The notes below the pieces were generated by a model. The model was not told the origin of the DNA. It saw only the letters and a program-made list of their open reading frames with translations, and ran no database searches. From NCBI GenBank assembly GCA_948567375.1, contig OX419756.1, positions 59,002,552 through 59,066,551 of the forward strand: a stretch of 64,000 bases of DNA. Reading direction: 5' to 3'. Below, piece by piece: positions 1 through 11,132 of the stretch. Position numbers and translations under genes: made by a program. The DNA is from Lunularia cruciata. Its lineage: Eukaryota; Streptophyta; Marchantiopsida; Lunulariales; Lunulariaceae. Position 1 is the stretch's first letter, and every line of letters starts with the position of its first letter.

Positions 1-780
1 TTCGTCCACTCCTTGCAACAGTCCCACGTGTAAACATATAAATTTGTATCATCTTGAAATTCAAATGAGATCAATTTCCATGATTATCATACTATGAAAT
101 TAGGGTTTACAAAATATTAATGGAAGTTATTTTTGTTCGGAAGTATAGGGAATGCCATACTAGATGGAACCATAAATTGAACATAACATTATTTTAACAT
201 TGAGTCCTCAAAACCCGTAATTATCGTTTCTTGTAGATCTATAATGTATTGATTTGGATCAATTCTTAAGGTTTACCTTGTGTCCATTGTCCATATATGT
301 ATATCATCGTCATTTTTTTTGAACTCAACACACCTCTCGCTAGTCTGCCAAATAAAGTGCATATGAAGTCTTTTGTTTATAATTGGTTGCTCGAATTCTT
401 CCAATGATTCTCTCTCTAGATACATCTCGCATAAAGCACATCCAGTGGTATTTATATTGGTTGAATTTAGTATCTCTTGTTGAAAAGATTGTTACTTTGT
501 ATAGTATACCGATCGACTACCTGATAGTTGGTGAGGTTAAAACTTCAGGCTTATATATATAGATACCTCGTGTACATAGTACATACTTTTCCAGATGTGA
601 AAATATAATATTCCGTATTAGAAATGCAAACATTGACTTTAAATTAAAATCAAAAGATGACCAAATTCATCAAAGTGAAAAGACACCAATAACAAATTTG
701 AAGGATGTCTTAACCGCCTACTTAAAACCCGATTGCTTTCCTAACGAAATTAGTAGTTCTACTAACAAGTTCTATTAACA
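1..780. other. AT-rich intergenic DNA, no gene seen
   Basis: No open frame of convincing length or composition and no recognisable RNA gene or repeat boundary on either strand. It lies upstream of a SINE-like insertion. Confidence 0.5.
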
Positions 781-792
781 ACCAAATTGAAA

Positions 793-849
793 CGGCTTGA
801 TGGGGTCTTCCCATCCTTCGTGTTCTCTTCGCGGTCGCCTTTTTCTTCT
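793..849 (+). mobile_element. SINE-like element, copy 1 (57 bp, 5'-truncated)
   Basis: The insert starts with CGGCTTGATGGGG and ends in GCGGTCGCCTTTTT plus a short pyrimidine tail. It is flanked by a perfect 12-bp direct repeat, ACCAAATTGAAA, at 781-792 and 850-861. A 12-bp target duplication and a 5'-truncated copy sharing its 3' end with other copies are typical of target-primed (non-LTR) retrotransposition. Related copies lie near 28.9, 33.5, 35.3 and 48.95 kb. No pol III promoter boxes are visible in this short copy. Confidence 0.7.
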
Positions 850-944
850 ACCAAATTGAAAACCCCTAATGCTTTAGTGCAGCTCAATCTCAGCATTCAC
901 AAACTCACTGACAGTGTAGTGTCTACACAGCTCTTACGCAACTT

Positions 945-1035
945 CTCTACTGGTGCGGCGTACCCTCCGCGAACCGCCAGATGCAGGCGGTGAAACGGCT
1001 CTTACATCCACTGCTTCCCTGAGGGGAAGTATCCA
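945..1035 (-). pseudogene. Ankyrin-repeat fragment (decayed)
   Basis: Read on the minus strand, this stretch carries a frameshifted version of the ankyrin consensus: FTA, then in another frame HLAVRGG. It resembles FTALHLAVHGG in the ankyrin pseudogene at 6.64-6.83 kb, including the preceding acidic 'AVD' segment. Too short and frameshifted to code. It is either a scrap of a second copy of that gene or an unrelated ankyrin gene. Confidence 0.45.
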
Positions 1036-1039
1036 GGTG

Positions 1040-2660
1040 GAGGGTCAAAAGCCGCCAGAAGGTGATCTAAATGTTGGAGGCTTCTGAGATTTCTTTCCTG
1101 CAACAGTACGGTCCGCACCAATTCAGACAGCCAGAGGTAAAATGTAGAGCTTAAGTTTCTTTCCAGGACCGTGCCATGTCCTGTAGATGTTCTGTACCTT
1201 TAATCCCCTATCGACCTCCTGTCACGGAACCCGACGAGCTAGGCAGGGTTCCATGACCGCGGGCGATAATGGGAGAACTCAAGGAGGTAGCGGAGTCTAG
1301 TGCCACTCGACGTTGCCGTGGCTGACCAAATTTAAGAGAAATTTACATGGAAAATCAGAATCTAACGATTTTGAGCTGTACACCGATGCATGCTGCGTGT
1401 GTTTCATCTTTACTCTTGTTTGTTTGGGACTCTCAGGTGAGCATCCTGTGAACTTACATCCCGTGGGTCCAAACTTCTTAGTGCCAAATTCTCTCGAGCC
1501 GCCACCGGCCTTCTTAGTCGATATTTAGGGACGAGTTTGAACAGAAAACTTCCCTCCATGACAACTGTCTGCAAGTGTCTAATATGAGTATGAAGACATA
1601 ACAGCAGAGAGGCCAGATACAGTACTCAAATTCTTCGATGTTTGGATTTCATGTACCCCATAAAAATATAAATATTTGGTCTCCTTTCGACGGTTTAAAG
1701 TGGAGAGGTATGTGCAGCAACCGACATATCCACTGTCGGCTGAACATTTAAGCAGTCACACTGTCGGACAACTCTTGCTTGATGATACTCAAGATTGCCT
1801 ACGGAGTGAGCTACACGGTAAGCGAGACACAACAATGTAATATTTTCCTTACATGTGCTGCCTACATCCACGATGCCGTCTCCCAGCGCAGCACTAAGCT
1901 TCGAGTACAATGTACAATGTAATGGAACCTATTATGTATAGTTGAGAGAACATGTACATCTGACCTTTACCCATGAATATCATTGTGTGATGGAAACTTG
2001 TGCCCAATAGATCTATAAAAGCAAAGCTAAAAACTAAAAAGATTGGAAGTAGGAAGATCAGTAGGAGTTGCTTGTAGTAGTCATTCATATATTTCTACCT
2101 AGGCAGCCTCTGACCTAGAAACATAAACGACGAGATCATAGTGAAGGGCATAGGAAAACACGAGCGCAACCCAGAAGGGTGCACAATAACCAAAATGTGG
2201 TTCAATCGTCCGGAAGGCAGGTTTCTGTAACTTCCAGATAGAAGGCATACGATTAGATAAACAACATGGTGAACTACATATATGCGAAACTGCTCTCAAG
2301 ATCTCCAACATATTCAATCATGTCACACTTTACCGGAGGGTGGTAGTCCACGCTATCCTCGACAAAGAACTAACTATGGTGTACATGGCGACAATAGAGG
2401 GATTTTCCGTTGAGTACCCAGAATAAACTTACCACTCGGATACTACAATTAACGAAAGTTTGTCCAATTGGCGTTGCAAAAATGCTCCGAAAGTTACTAA
2501 AAACATTCACAAAAGTAGTTTTTTTACTTTCACCTATATTACCTCTTGGACATAAACCACTCTCAGATGAGGGCGATATCACCAAGAAAGCACACTACAG
2601 AAGGATAAAAGAAAATAGATCACAATTACAAAGAATAAATTCAAACTAAACTCTAAAATA
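1040..2660. other. Intergenic, no supported gene
   Basis: Several open frames of 60-80 codons overlap on both strands, but none has a motif, biased composition or a paralogue elsewhere in the window. They look like chance openings. The stretch 1.1-1.5 kb is richer in GC than its surroundings and may be old decayed coding sequence. Confidence 0.4.
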
Positions 2661-3196
2661 ATGATTCAATATGAGACGAAGACACTACTTCACTATAAAG
2701 AGTAGCACTTTGAAGAACACTATTCTACCTTCTTTGAAGGCATGCCTTCCCACAGAGAGTCCTTTGCATCAGTGACAAGTCTTTATCTTTGCTTTATGTT
2801 GAGTAATGTCAACAATACAAGTCATTTAAGTCCCATCAAAGCATTGATTCATGAGGATTACACCAAGAATCAAACACACATTGTATCTAGCATCATTCAA
2901 TGTAAATATTCCTCAACATACACAAGGCAAAGATATGACATAGAAATGGAATTAAGAAAAGCAATGGTGAGTGGTTGCTCTGCCACTTTATTCACCTTCT
3001 GTTCTTATTGAATAAGAAAGCACTTTGAATGACCAACTTAAATAGCTAGACCACTTGAAAGTTACAAAACCTAAGAAAACTACCTAGCGGCCACTTCATG
3101 CATCACAGATCTTTGCCCCTGTACATTGCTTTAGTTCACAAAACTTCTTTCTTCTTTGGAACGTTCCTATGTACACTATTTACTGATGTCCTCTGG
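2660..3196. other. 3' flank of coiled-coil family copy 1
   Basis: This stretch lies downstream (minus-strand sense) of the coiled-coil pseudogene. It shares short blocks, such as CTACTTCACTATAAA, with the matching position below the second copy at 60.83-61.36 kb. The match is patchy, so this is a tentative shared 3' region rather than a defined feature. Confidence 0.3.
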
Positions 3197-5690
3197 TTAA
3201 CTATCACTACTCTCAGGAGCATGCTCTGAAGAGCAATCAACTAATGATGTAACTAAATGAACTAATTGTGCTAATTTATCCTCTAATCTGGCATTGCTCA
3301 ATAGCAAGGTGCCTTGTGCTTCTCCTACTGTTTGGTCGCGATGATCCAAGAGCTTGACCACTAACCTATCTACATCCTTATCTTTAATTTTCTCCTTCTT
3401 GAGCTCTTGCAAGTGCAGCTTCAATTCATAGAGTTTGGTTTGCACCATAAACTCATCCAAACCATTCTTGATCAATTCTACTAACTGCTCCTTGACCTCC
3501 CTAAGAGTTATCTCTCTCTATAGTCTTTGGGTCCTTTCTTTTGCCTTTCTTCTTGACTGATCTGCACTTGCACATCCCATCAAACAGCTCTTGGACTTGA
3601 GTGGTGAGGTCGGTCCAAGGCACGGTTTTCAATCTTCTCCTTTGATTCTCGCTCAAGTGCCTTGTGTTCTGTGTGTGCCTTCCTCAATTTTTCTTGCAAG
3701 ATTTAAGCTGCACTCTAGTTTCTTTATAATGCTCAATGAACGTGGACGGAAAAGTGATCAACCCCTCTTGCTCTCGCTCATAATTCTTCCGTATCAGCAT
3801 TCTTTGCCTGAAGCTCCTCCTCATGATCTTTCTGTTTCCAGAGAGCTGCAGTCCAAAGAGTCCGGAGTTCCTCTTGCAATTTTTTAAGTTGTTCCATTTG
3901 GGGACCAACCATTGCAACACTTGTTCCTAGGTCTCTCTGCACTTCATGGCTTTCTTGTAACAACTCCTTTACTTACTGACCCTCTTCCCTCTTCCTGGCC
4001 TCTTTAATCTCTCTACATCACTCTTTGCCACATCCAACTTGGTTCTCATTGCATACTGAAATATAACCTTTTTAGTCTCTCTACATCAGTCTTAGCCACA
4101 TCCGACTTGGTTCTCATTACATACTCAAATATAACCTCTTAATCTCTCTACATCACTCTTCGCCACATCCCACTCAGTTCTCATTGCATACTCATTTGCA
4201 TACATATTCTAAACTAAATTGGTATAATCGTTAAGTTCTAGCCAAGTCTTTTTATATACAATCAAGAGGTGTGCAAGTAACCAAATAAGGAAACTACATT
4301 ATTCTTCACAAAAGTGGTACCACTCACTTCTCTTTGGACTTCCTTTTGCTGCACTTCGTGTGCTTGTAATCAAATGGATTTGCTACTCCATGAACTCACC
4401 TTTTGTTCTTCAAGAACCTCCCTCTCCAACACAAGAGCTTCCACAATCAATTTTTCCTCTTCTTTTTGGGATGGTGCTGACTCTACTTCTTCCTGACCTG
4501 GCTCTCTTTCTTGGATTCCATTTTCAATTCTCTAAGAGCCCATTTATCTTCTTTGAACTTGTCTTTGTATTTGCCTTCTTCCTTTTCTTGTTTAGACAAA
4601 ATCTTCATGGCCTCTACTTCTTTGGTTTCGTCTTCTTGTTTATCCTAGTCCTTGGCTTCATAGAAACTGTTGATAATGCTCTCTTCCTGATGGCTACAAT
4701 CTCCTTTCTTTGGTTTTCTTCTTTTTTGCTTATCTTAGTCCTTTATGCTCTTTGCATGTTTGCCATCCGCCTCCCAAATAGTCTTGAAATTTTGTTTTGC
4801 ATCGGATTGTGCGGCAAAGTAATCTTCTGATAAAAAATTGACTTGGGAAGCATTGCTGCTCCATATCAGTCAGCAAGTTGAGTCCCATTCAGAAATGGAT
4901 GGTACAATGTAGTGCGGCTTGTTATCTTCCTCCAAATATTTCAGTATTCACTCTGTATATTGGTAAAATATACAAGTCCAATTTGTTGCTACACCATGGT
5001 ATACAAACTGGAAGAAGATGACTAGTTCACTTCGAGGTAGCTAGTTAGGCAGGGCTTGAATAACAGCATCAACAAATACACAACCACTCTCCTCGTTGGA
5101 CCTTGATAAGAGTTCACCAACCATTGCTGGTCGATTTAGTTCATCAAAGGAATCTATAATTTGCTTACTTACCCTTGTCTCCCACGTCTCCAAACTTGGT
5201 ATCGAATGTGATGCCGGGCCAAACTCCCTGCATCCCCATTGAGGACCATTTGCCACTATTCTTCTGTCCATATCCACGGATTCCCCCTGATATCTCCACT
5301 CTCCTTTGATTTTCCTTGGATCATCTCATGAACGATTGCTGGTAACCGAAAGTCCCAATTCCATAACCATAAAGACATGCAATAGGTCTCTTTTTACTAA
5401 TATGTTCCATTTGTCAATCGTAAGACTCCTCGGAGTAAAGACCACTGGTGTCCTGGATTCCTCACCATTGTCCTTCTTTTGTACTGTCTACCCGAAGAGC
5501 TGAATTACCCGCCTGAAGTGTTTTGCAAACTGCTAATGCAAGTTTACTTCTCAAATGAATTAATCTCTCGCGAAGAGTGCAAGTGTATATTCCGAGACTT
5601 CCAGGCAACGGCATTTGATCAATGGCCCATCGCTATCCTTAAGTTCTTTGTTGGGCACCAACGGCTTTCAGTGATTGTTCTTTAAGCGAC
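3197..5690 (-). pseudogene. Broken coiled-coil reading frame, family copy 1
   Basis: The minus strand encodes Lys/Glu/Gln-rich segments typical of long coiled coils, interrupted by stops and frameshifts. Examples are EVEAMKILSKQEKEEGKY near 4.6 kb, LQEELRTLWTAALWKQKDH near 3.85 kb and ELKLHLQELKKEKIKDKDVD near 3.4 kb. The last aligns with ELKLLAQEMKKRQAKDTDM in the pseudogene at 61.4-63.7 kb, so the two are members of one family. The 5' portion (about 5.0-5.69 kb) is also open on the minus strand apart from a few stops, but its relation to the other copy's N-terminus is weak. I do not recognise the family; a repetitive, element-borne ORF is the likeliest explanation because there are two copies and both are broken. 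Confidence 0.5.
4008..4200 (-). repeat. Three tandem 66-bp units inside the coiled-coil frame
   Basis: Three consecutive units of about 66 bp each contain a block reading TCTCTCTACATCA and GTTCTCATTGCATACT on the plus strand. On the minus strand a unit encodes a 22-residue repeat with the core MRTKLDVAKSDVERLK. The length is a multiple of three, so the expansion kept the frame, as is common in coiled-coil genes. Unit 2 is in another frame or has stops, so decay came after expansion. Confidence 0.7.
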
Positions 5691-6090
5691 AAGGAGTAGT
5701 ATTCAAATGAGCACAGGTGTTCGGCTTCATCTTCGGATTAAGAGTCTTCGGATCTTCGAGTTATTGATCGTTCTTTAGAGTAAAAGTCTGTGGTTCTTAG
5801 GGTAGGGTATCATTCTTCTGCGCAAAAGCGAGGACTCTTCATATAATGTCTATATAATGTCTGAACATAGGAATCCTCCTTAACAAGGAAAAAGTTCCTT
5901 TTTTCAGAAGGTTGGAAAAGCTCCCCTTTTTCTATACGAAATGTCATGAAAGAAAGAAAGATTAGAAAAATTCAAAATTCAACACAAAACCATAAACCAT
6001 AGAGGTCCTCCTTAGAGGTCCTGTCAAACGTAAGTACAGGAATCTTTGAAACAGAGGGGAGCCAATATAGGCGTTGGGTAGGGCGCCGCT
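5690..6090. other. Spacer between two pseudogenes, nothing seen
   Basis: There is no open frame with coding character. The stretch contains a short duplicated ATAATGTCT phrase near 5.85 kb and no boundary sequence of a mobile element. Confidence 0.4.
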
Positions 6091-6809
6091 AGAAAATCTT
6101 GCGGTCCCATTTACTACGTAGTTGCCATCAAAATCCTGAACCCCAAATGGCTCCTGTTCTCAAAGTGCAGCAGTGTAACTGTGTCATTCCATACTCGTTG
6201 TCCGGTTCATTCAGCAAGATTTTTGGATACCGAGAAAAGTACCGTACAACCTTGGACTTGTTTTGCAGCTATATGAAGTGCAGTATGCCCACTCACTGAA
6301 ATCGAAACCTTCGGTACAAGTCTAGCTCACTTTCTGCTGCCTCAGTTGCCTCATGTGAACTCGGCAACTTTCTCTCTCATAGTTCTTCAGGGCGTCTGTT
6401 GGCTCAACCTACTCTATCCTTAATCGTGTCAGGGTTTCTCCGTGTAGCATGCTACACAAAGTTATTTCAGAACCCCCTACAAGTTTCATCGCAGCCAAGA
6501 GCAGACGAGTGATCTCGTTCACTTTGTCTCTCGGACTGATATGAACATCCTTGACGCTTTGAAACAATTGGGCAGCACTGACGTGCCCTTGTCCCACTGC
6601 GAAGTACACCGCTCTCATCCCAAACACATTATCCCGGATGTTCACAAATTCTTTACAGGGATTGCACAGCTCTCCAACAACTTCTCAACACATGAATCGT
6701 GGCCTCCATGAACCGCCAAATGCAATGCGGTAAAACCCTCGGAAGGAACAGCTTCAGCATCCACTCCTTCCCAGCTCAGCAGCTCGTCGAAGGCTTCATT
6801 CTGTCCCCG
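6090..6809 (-). pseudogene. Ankyrin-repeat gene, 3' part (split by Copia-1)
   Basis: The minus strand carries several ankyrin units. They are EGFTALHLAVHGGHDSCVEK (about 6.66-6.75 kb), GMRAVYFAVGQGHVSAAQLF (about 6.55-6.62 kb), GHTALHIAAK (about 6.26-6.29 kb) and YGMTQLH (about 6.16 kb). Ankyrin repeats are protein-binding helices; plant proteins of this kind are often membrane-tethered defence regulators, but no membrane segment remains here. A one-base frameshift lies near 6655 and stops follow each block. The frame is cut at 6810 by Copia-1 and its upstream part reappears at 11.41-11.70 kb. Confidence 0.75.
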
Positions 6810-6814
6810 GGAAG
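6810..6814. repeat. Copia-1 target-site duplication (left)
   Basis: GGAAG immediately precedes the TG of the lower LTR and is repeated at 11406-11410 just after the upper LTR. Five base pairs is the usual duplication length for copia integrases. Confidence 0.9.
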
Positions 6815-7158
6815 TGCTAGAAAACACACCCTATGACCTCTCCCAATAGCACACACAAACCCACATTAAACAAAAATCAAAGGGCAACAGAAAGTAACGT
6901 GGTTCACTTCTTGTCCCAGGCTCACACCCGCCTTCAATGCTTTATTTCTCTCTCTCTGTATATAAACAAGTACATAACTGTCATCCGAACTGAACTTCTA
7001 GATAAGTGATTGTCCACTTGAACTTTTAGACAAGTGATTGTCCGCCTCAACTTCTAGACAAGTGACTGTCCCACACTGCATGTAACAACAAGGTGTTTCA
7101 TCAGTTCCGTTTGCTCTTGCTCTTGATTATCCGGCATTGATAACAAGCCAAATGTAAT
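6815..7158 (-). repeat. Copia-1 3' LTR
   Basis: It begins (plus-strand view) TGCTAGAAAACAC and ends near 7158 beside the reverse complement of the polypurine tract AAAAGGTGGAGATTA. It holds three tandem copies of a 27-29-bp unit (core TTCTAGACAAGTGATTGTCC, 6.99-7.07 kb) where the other LTR has one. Replication makes both LTRs identical at insertion, so this expansion, or a matching loss in the partner, came later. Confidence 0.85.
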
Positions 7159-7188
7159 AATCTCCACCTTTTGCTTGTATCCACCATA

Positions 7189-7512
7189 TCATCCCAAAGA
7201 GCAACATTGAACGTTGAGCAAATTCATGCATAACTTGAATTTCTCAATAATAACAGGTTTAATCAACATATCAGCTGCATTTACCTCTGTGCAAATCTTT
7301 TGCAAATTGATCTTACCATTTATCACAAATTCCTTGATAAAATGATGTCTCACATCAATATGCTTTGTCCTTGAATGATATACTTGATTTTTGGCCAAGT
7401 GAATAGTGCTTTGGCTATCAGAAAAAAGTGTGGACTTCAAGTTAGGGAGTCCAACATCCTTGGCTAATCTTTGTAGCCATATTGCCTCTTTGGCAGCCTC
7501 AGTTGTTGCCAT
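7189..7512 (-). pseudogene. Copia-1 RNase H domain
   Basis: The segment contains the end of a copia RNase H domain: the block TEAAKEAIWLQRLAKDVGL, then NQVYHSRTKHIDVRHHFIKE and VNAADMLIKPV. The last is ADMLTKPL or similar in live elements. The start of the domain (7.52-7.72 kb) is in other frames. Confidence 0.85.
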
Positions 7513-7723
7513 ATATTCTGCCTCTGTAGTAGAAAGAGTAACCGTGGATTAGAGAGTAGACTTCCAATTTATTGCACCACCAACAAGTGTAAAAAAAAAT
7601 CTTGTTGTATACTTTCTCTTATCCAAGTCTCCGGCAAAATCAAAATCTACATACCTTGTAATTCCTCCTTCTCCACATCAAAGGTAATGCCAATATTTTT
7701 GTACCTTTCAAGTAATGAAGTAT

Positions 7724-8690
7724 CTACTTCACAACTTCCCAATGTTGTTTCAATGGATTTGCCATGTATCTACTCACCATACTCTCAATATATGAGATGT
7801 CTGGTCTAGTGCAGACCATAGCATACATTAAACTCCCAACAGCACTAGCATAAGGAATATTTGACATTACTTTTCTCTCCTCTTCATTTGATGGACATTG
7901 CTCCAGTGATATCCTGACAAGACTTGTCATTGGAGTGCTTATTGGTTTTGCATTCTCCATGCCAAACCGAGCAAGTAATTTTTCCAAATATCTCCTTTGA
8001 GATATCCATAACTTTCTCTTGCTCCTGTCCCGGTGGATTTCAATCCCAAGCGCACTCTTCAAGGAACCCAAGTCCTTCATATCAAACTCCTTAACAAGTT
8101 GTGCTTTCAATTTCTCCACCTCAACCATATCCTCCGCAGCAATCAACATATCATCCACATATAGTACCAAGATGATCACATCAAATACTCTAGGCCCATG
8201 TAGCTTCTTGAGGTACACACAAAAATCTGATTCACTTCTATTATATCCATGTTTCAACATGAAAGCATCAAATTTCATGTACCAAAGTCTTGGACTTTGC
8301 TTTAGTTCATAACCTGCAAACCAGGTTCTGGTTCCTTGGTACCACAAAACCTTCAGGTTGATGCACGCAAATCTCCTCCAATTCTCCATGTAAAAAAGCA
8401 ATTGTAACATCTAGTTGCTCCAACTCCAAGTTATGCAATGCAACTGTTGCAAATAGTGCACAAATTGAAGAGATTTTTACCACTGGTGAAAAAATCTCAT
8501 TGAAGTCAATACCTTCTTTTTGGCTACAACCCTTTGCTACAAGCCTTGCTTTGTATCGATCTCCACCTGATTTTGGAAGTCCTTCCTTCCCTCGGAATAT
8601 CCATCTGCAACCAAATGCCTTTTTTCCCATAGGCAATTTTTCAAGTCTCCAAGTTTGGTTTTTGGCCAAACACTTCATCTCCTCTTCCAT
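7724..8690 (-). pseudogene. Copia-1 reverse transcriptase domain
   Basis: Two overlapping minus-strand frames cover the RT. The N-terminal one has KKAFGCRWIFRGKEG, YKARLVAKGCSQKEGIDF and the 'FSPVVKISSI' block. The C-terminal one has the catalytic YVDD in LVLYVDDMLIAAEDM and continues through LGIEIHRDRSKRKLWISQRR and YASAVGSLMYAMVCTRPDI. A frameshift near 8.3-8.4 kb separates them, so no continuous polymerase is encoded. Confidence 0.9.
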
Positions 8691-8699
8691 TGCACAATG

Positions 8700-9598
8700 C
8701 TACTTTTGACACTCTTGATCTTGCATTGCATCTTCATATGAAGAAGGCTCATCATTCTCCGTAAGAAGAGCATAAGCTACAAATGAATCATCAAATCTCT
8801 TTGGAGGCCTTCTATCCCTATTTGGGTATCTAAGGTCATGAATCACTTCTGGACTTTTCTCTTCTAATGGTTCACTTAGTAGATCTACAAGAGGTGAGAT
8901 GTCTTCATTTCCAAGATCAATATCTATCTTAATAAAATCTGACTGAATTTGTTTTTTCTTTTCTTTTGCTATAGTAATAGTCTTCATCATACTAGTCTCA
9001 TAAAAAACTACATCCCTACTCACAACAAGATAACCCCTTTTTGGATCCCGTAATCTATATCCATTTGTATCCTTCTCATTTCCCAAGAATATATATTTTC
9101 TAGATTTGGGATCTAACTTTATCCGTTGTTCTTGTTGAATATGAACATAAGCTATGCATCCAAACACTCTAAGTGAAGAGTAATCAACATGCCGACATGT
9201 CTATTTTTCCATAGGTGTCTTACACTCAATAGCAGTAGAGGGAGAAATGTTTACCAAATGACAAGCTGTATTTACAACTTCTGCCCAAAAATCTTCTCCT
9301 ATCCGGCGTTGCTTAACATACTTCTTGCTTTCTCCAAGAGTGTATGATTTATCCGCTTTGCCACACCATTTTGTTGAGGAGTACCCGGAAGGGTAAAGTG
9401 ATGAATTATCCCTTCACTCTTACAATATCTATCAAACTCTCCAGATTTGTATTCTCCACCATTATCAGATCTCAAACACTTCACTTTCCTTCCAATTTTT
9501 TTCTCCATCATGACCTTTGATTGTTTAAATATAGAGAAGACATTTGATTTTTGCTTGATGGTGTAGATCCATATTCTTCTAGAGTAATCATCAACCAA
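8700..9598 (-). pseudogene. Copia-1 integrase core and C-terminal region
   Basis: The integrase catalytic core reads VDDYSRRIWIYTIKQKS, LRSDNGGEYKSGEF and PGTPQQNGVA; the second block holds an aspartate and the third precedes the usual catalytic glutamate. The downstream frame (9167-8700) has the copia linker: FGCIAYVHI, LDPKSRKYIFLG and GYRLRDPKRGYLVVSRDVVF. Stops near 9.2-9.3 kb separate the two. Confidence 0.9.
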
Positions 9599-9726
9599 AG
9601 ATAAAATGTAATGCTCCAGATTTTGAAGCTATAGGTGCAGGGCCCCAACCTCAAAATGCACATAGTCTAAAATTCCCTTTGTGCAATAAAATCTTGTGGA
9701 AAAGCTTGCACTCCGTTGTTTTTCTA

Positions 9727-10569
9727 TTACACAATGCTCATAGAATTGTCACTCATATGACCAAAACGTAGATGCCATAACTGAGTAAGATATTTGGGAT
9801 CTTCATTTTCAGGAAAAGTGCTTGCCACTCCTCCAGGAATGGTCTCTCCAACAAGCTCATAAAGATTTCCTATCTTCTTGCTCTTCATTACAACCAATGC
9901 TCCTTTTGATACCTTGAGTGTTCCATTTTTTGCTCTCCATCTCCAACCATTTGAGTCCAAAGTGCCTAGTGATATCAAATTCTTCCTTAACTCAGTAACA
10001 TGCCTCACATCAGCAAGAGTACTCACAATACAATCAAACATCTTAATGTGTATTGTACCAATGCAAATAGCTTTACAAGCCATGTTGTTCCACATTGTTA
10101 CAGATCCTCCATTGAATGTTTTGTACTCATGAAACCACTCCTTATTTGGACACATATGGTAAGAGCAACCTGAGTCCAATATCCATGACTCCTCAAATTT
10201 GTCTTTGTCTTGGGTAAGACATAGAACATCATCCACAATGCCAGATAACTCATCAATACTTGCTTGATTTGAAAGTTGACCTTTATCCTTGTTGTACTCG
10301 AGCCTCTTGTTGTTACAATCCTTCTTGAAATGTCCAACCTTCCCACAAATCCAGTACTTGCCTTTGAAACCTCTAGTTCTAGACTTGGATCTTGATTTAC
10401 TCTTGATCTGATCTCTCTCTCTTGTCTTTCCTCTGATAAATAGAGCCTCTGGATTTGTCTTTTCTTGGTTGGGTCTTTTTTTGCATCTCATTGGAAAATA
10501 ATGCTGAAGTGACCTCCTCAAAATTTGTATCATCCTTCCCATATAGCCGAGTTGTGACCAGATGCTCAT
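9727..10569 (-). pseudogene. Copia-1 zinc knuckle, protease and pre-integrase region
   Basis: The longest open frame of the element (280 codons). In order: a basic Arg/Lys/Ser stretch, a zinc knuckle reading YWICGKVGHFKKDC whose first cysteine is Tyr, the aspartic protease motif ILDSGCSYHMCPNKEWF, and the pre-integrase motif LWHLRFGHMS. After that the frame meets the roughly 75-bp deletion relative to Copia-2. Loss of the knuckle's first Cys would impair nucleic-acid binding. Confidence 0.85.
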
Positions 10570-11114
10570 ATGAAGGAGAAAGTGAAGTCAATAACAACAA
10601 TGCATTATCCTCCTCTTCAAACTTAACCTCTTTGCTCATTCAACTCACAAATGATTTTGTTTAAAGCATTGAGGTGCTCCATAATACTTTGGCTCTCTTT
10701 CATCCGCTACATATACAACTTATGTTTAAGATACAGTCTATTTGTCAATGACTTGGTTATATAAAGATTCTACAGTTTGGCCTATAGTTTTAGTGCAGAT
10801 TCCTCATTCATAACATTGTATAGCACTTCATCAGCAAGGCTCAACCAAATAGTGCTAATAGCTATGAGATCTGCATCTGCATCTTCCTCATCCTCATCAC
10901 TTTTGTCCTCCTGTTTTCTCTTTAGTGCTCTATGTAGTCCTTGCTGGACAAGAAGGTCCTTCATCTCCAATTGCCAAAGTCCAAAATTTTTTTTCCCATC
11001 AAACTTCTCCTTTGCAAATTTAGCATTTGATATGGATATCACCCTTGCCATTGCTTTGCTGTGGACTTGCTTCTTGACCCTCTTCCCTGCACCATCAGAT
11101 CTCTTCAGGACCAA
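10397..11114 (-). pseudogene. Copia-1 gag
   Basis: A gag capsid region in two frames. The first (11114-10782) has FDGKKNFGLWQLEMKDLLVQ, the usual copia 'F.G.NF..W...M..LL' signature, and an acidic patch. The second (10639-10397) has the LLTSLSPSYEHLVTT and FEEVTSALFSNEMQKK segments. Stops in 10.64-10.78 kb break it. Confidence 0.85.
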
Positions 11115-11118
11115 CTAT

Positions 11119-11130
11119 GTTCTGATACCA
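11119..11130 (-). promoter_or_regulatory. Copia-1 primer-binding site
   Basis: TGGTATCAGAAC on the minus strand, two bases inside the 5' LTR. It is complementary to the 3' end of initiator Met-tRNA, the normal plant copia primer (usual form TGGTATCAGAGC). Confidence 0.88.
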
Positions 11131-11132
11131 AT

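Noticed and set aside
1894-2088. A hydrophobic 64-codon minus-strand frame
   Set aside because: Short, AT-rich, single in the window, no motif; such frames are expected by chance.
4360-4830. A 156-codon plus-strand frame rich in Phe and Leu that looks like a membrane protein
   Set aside because: It is the antisense of a Lys/Glu coiled-coil frame: AAG and GAA codons read backwards give Leu/Phe-rich sequence.
5479-5685. A 68-codon plus-strand frame with plausible composition
   Set aside because: The minus strand is also open here and continues the neighbouring pseudogene; no motif decides for the plus strand.
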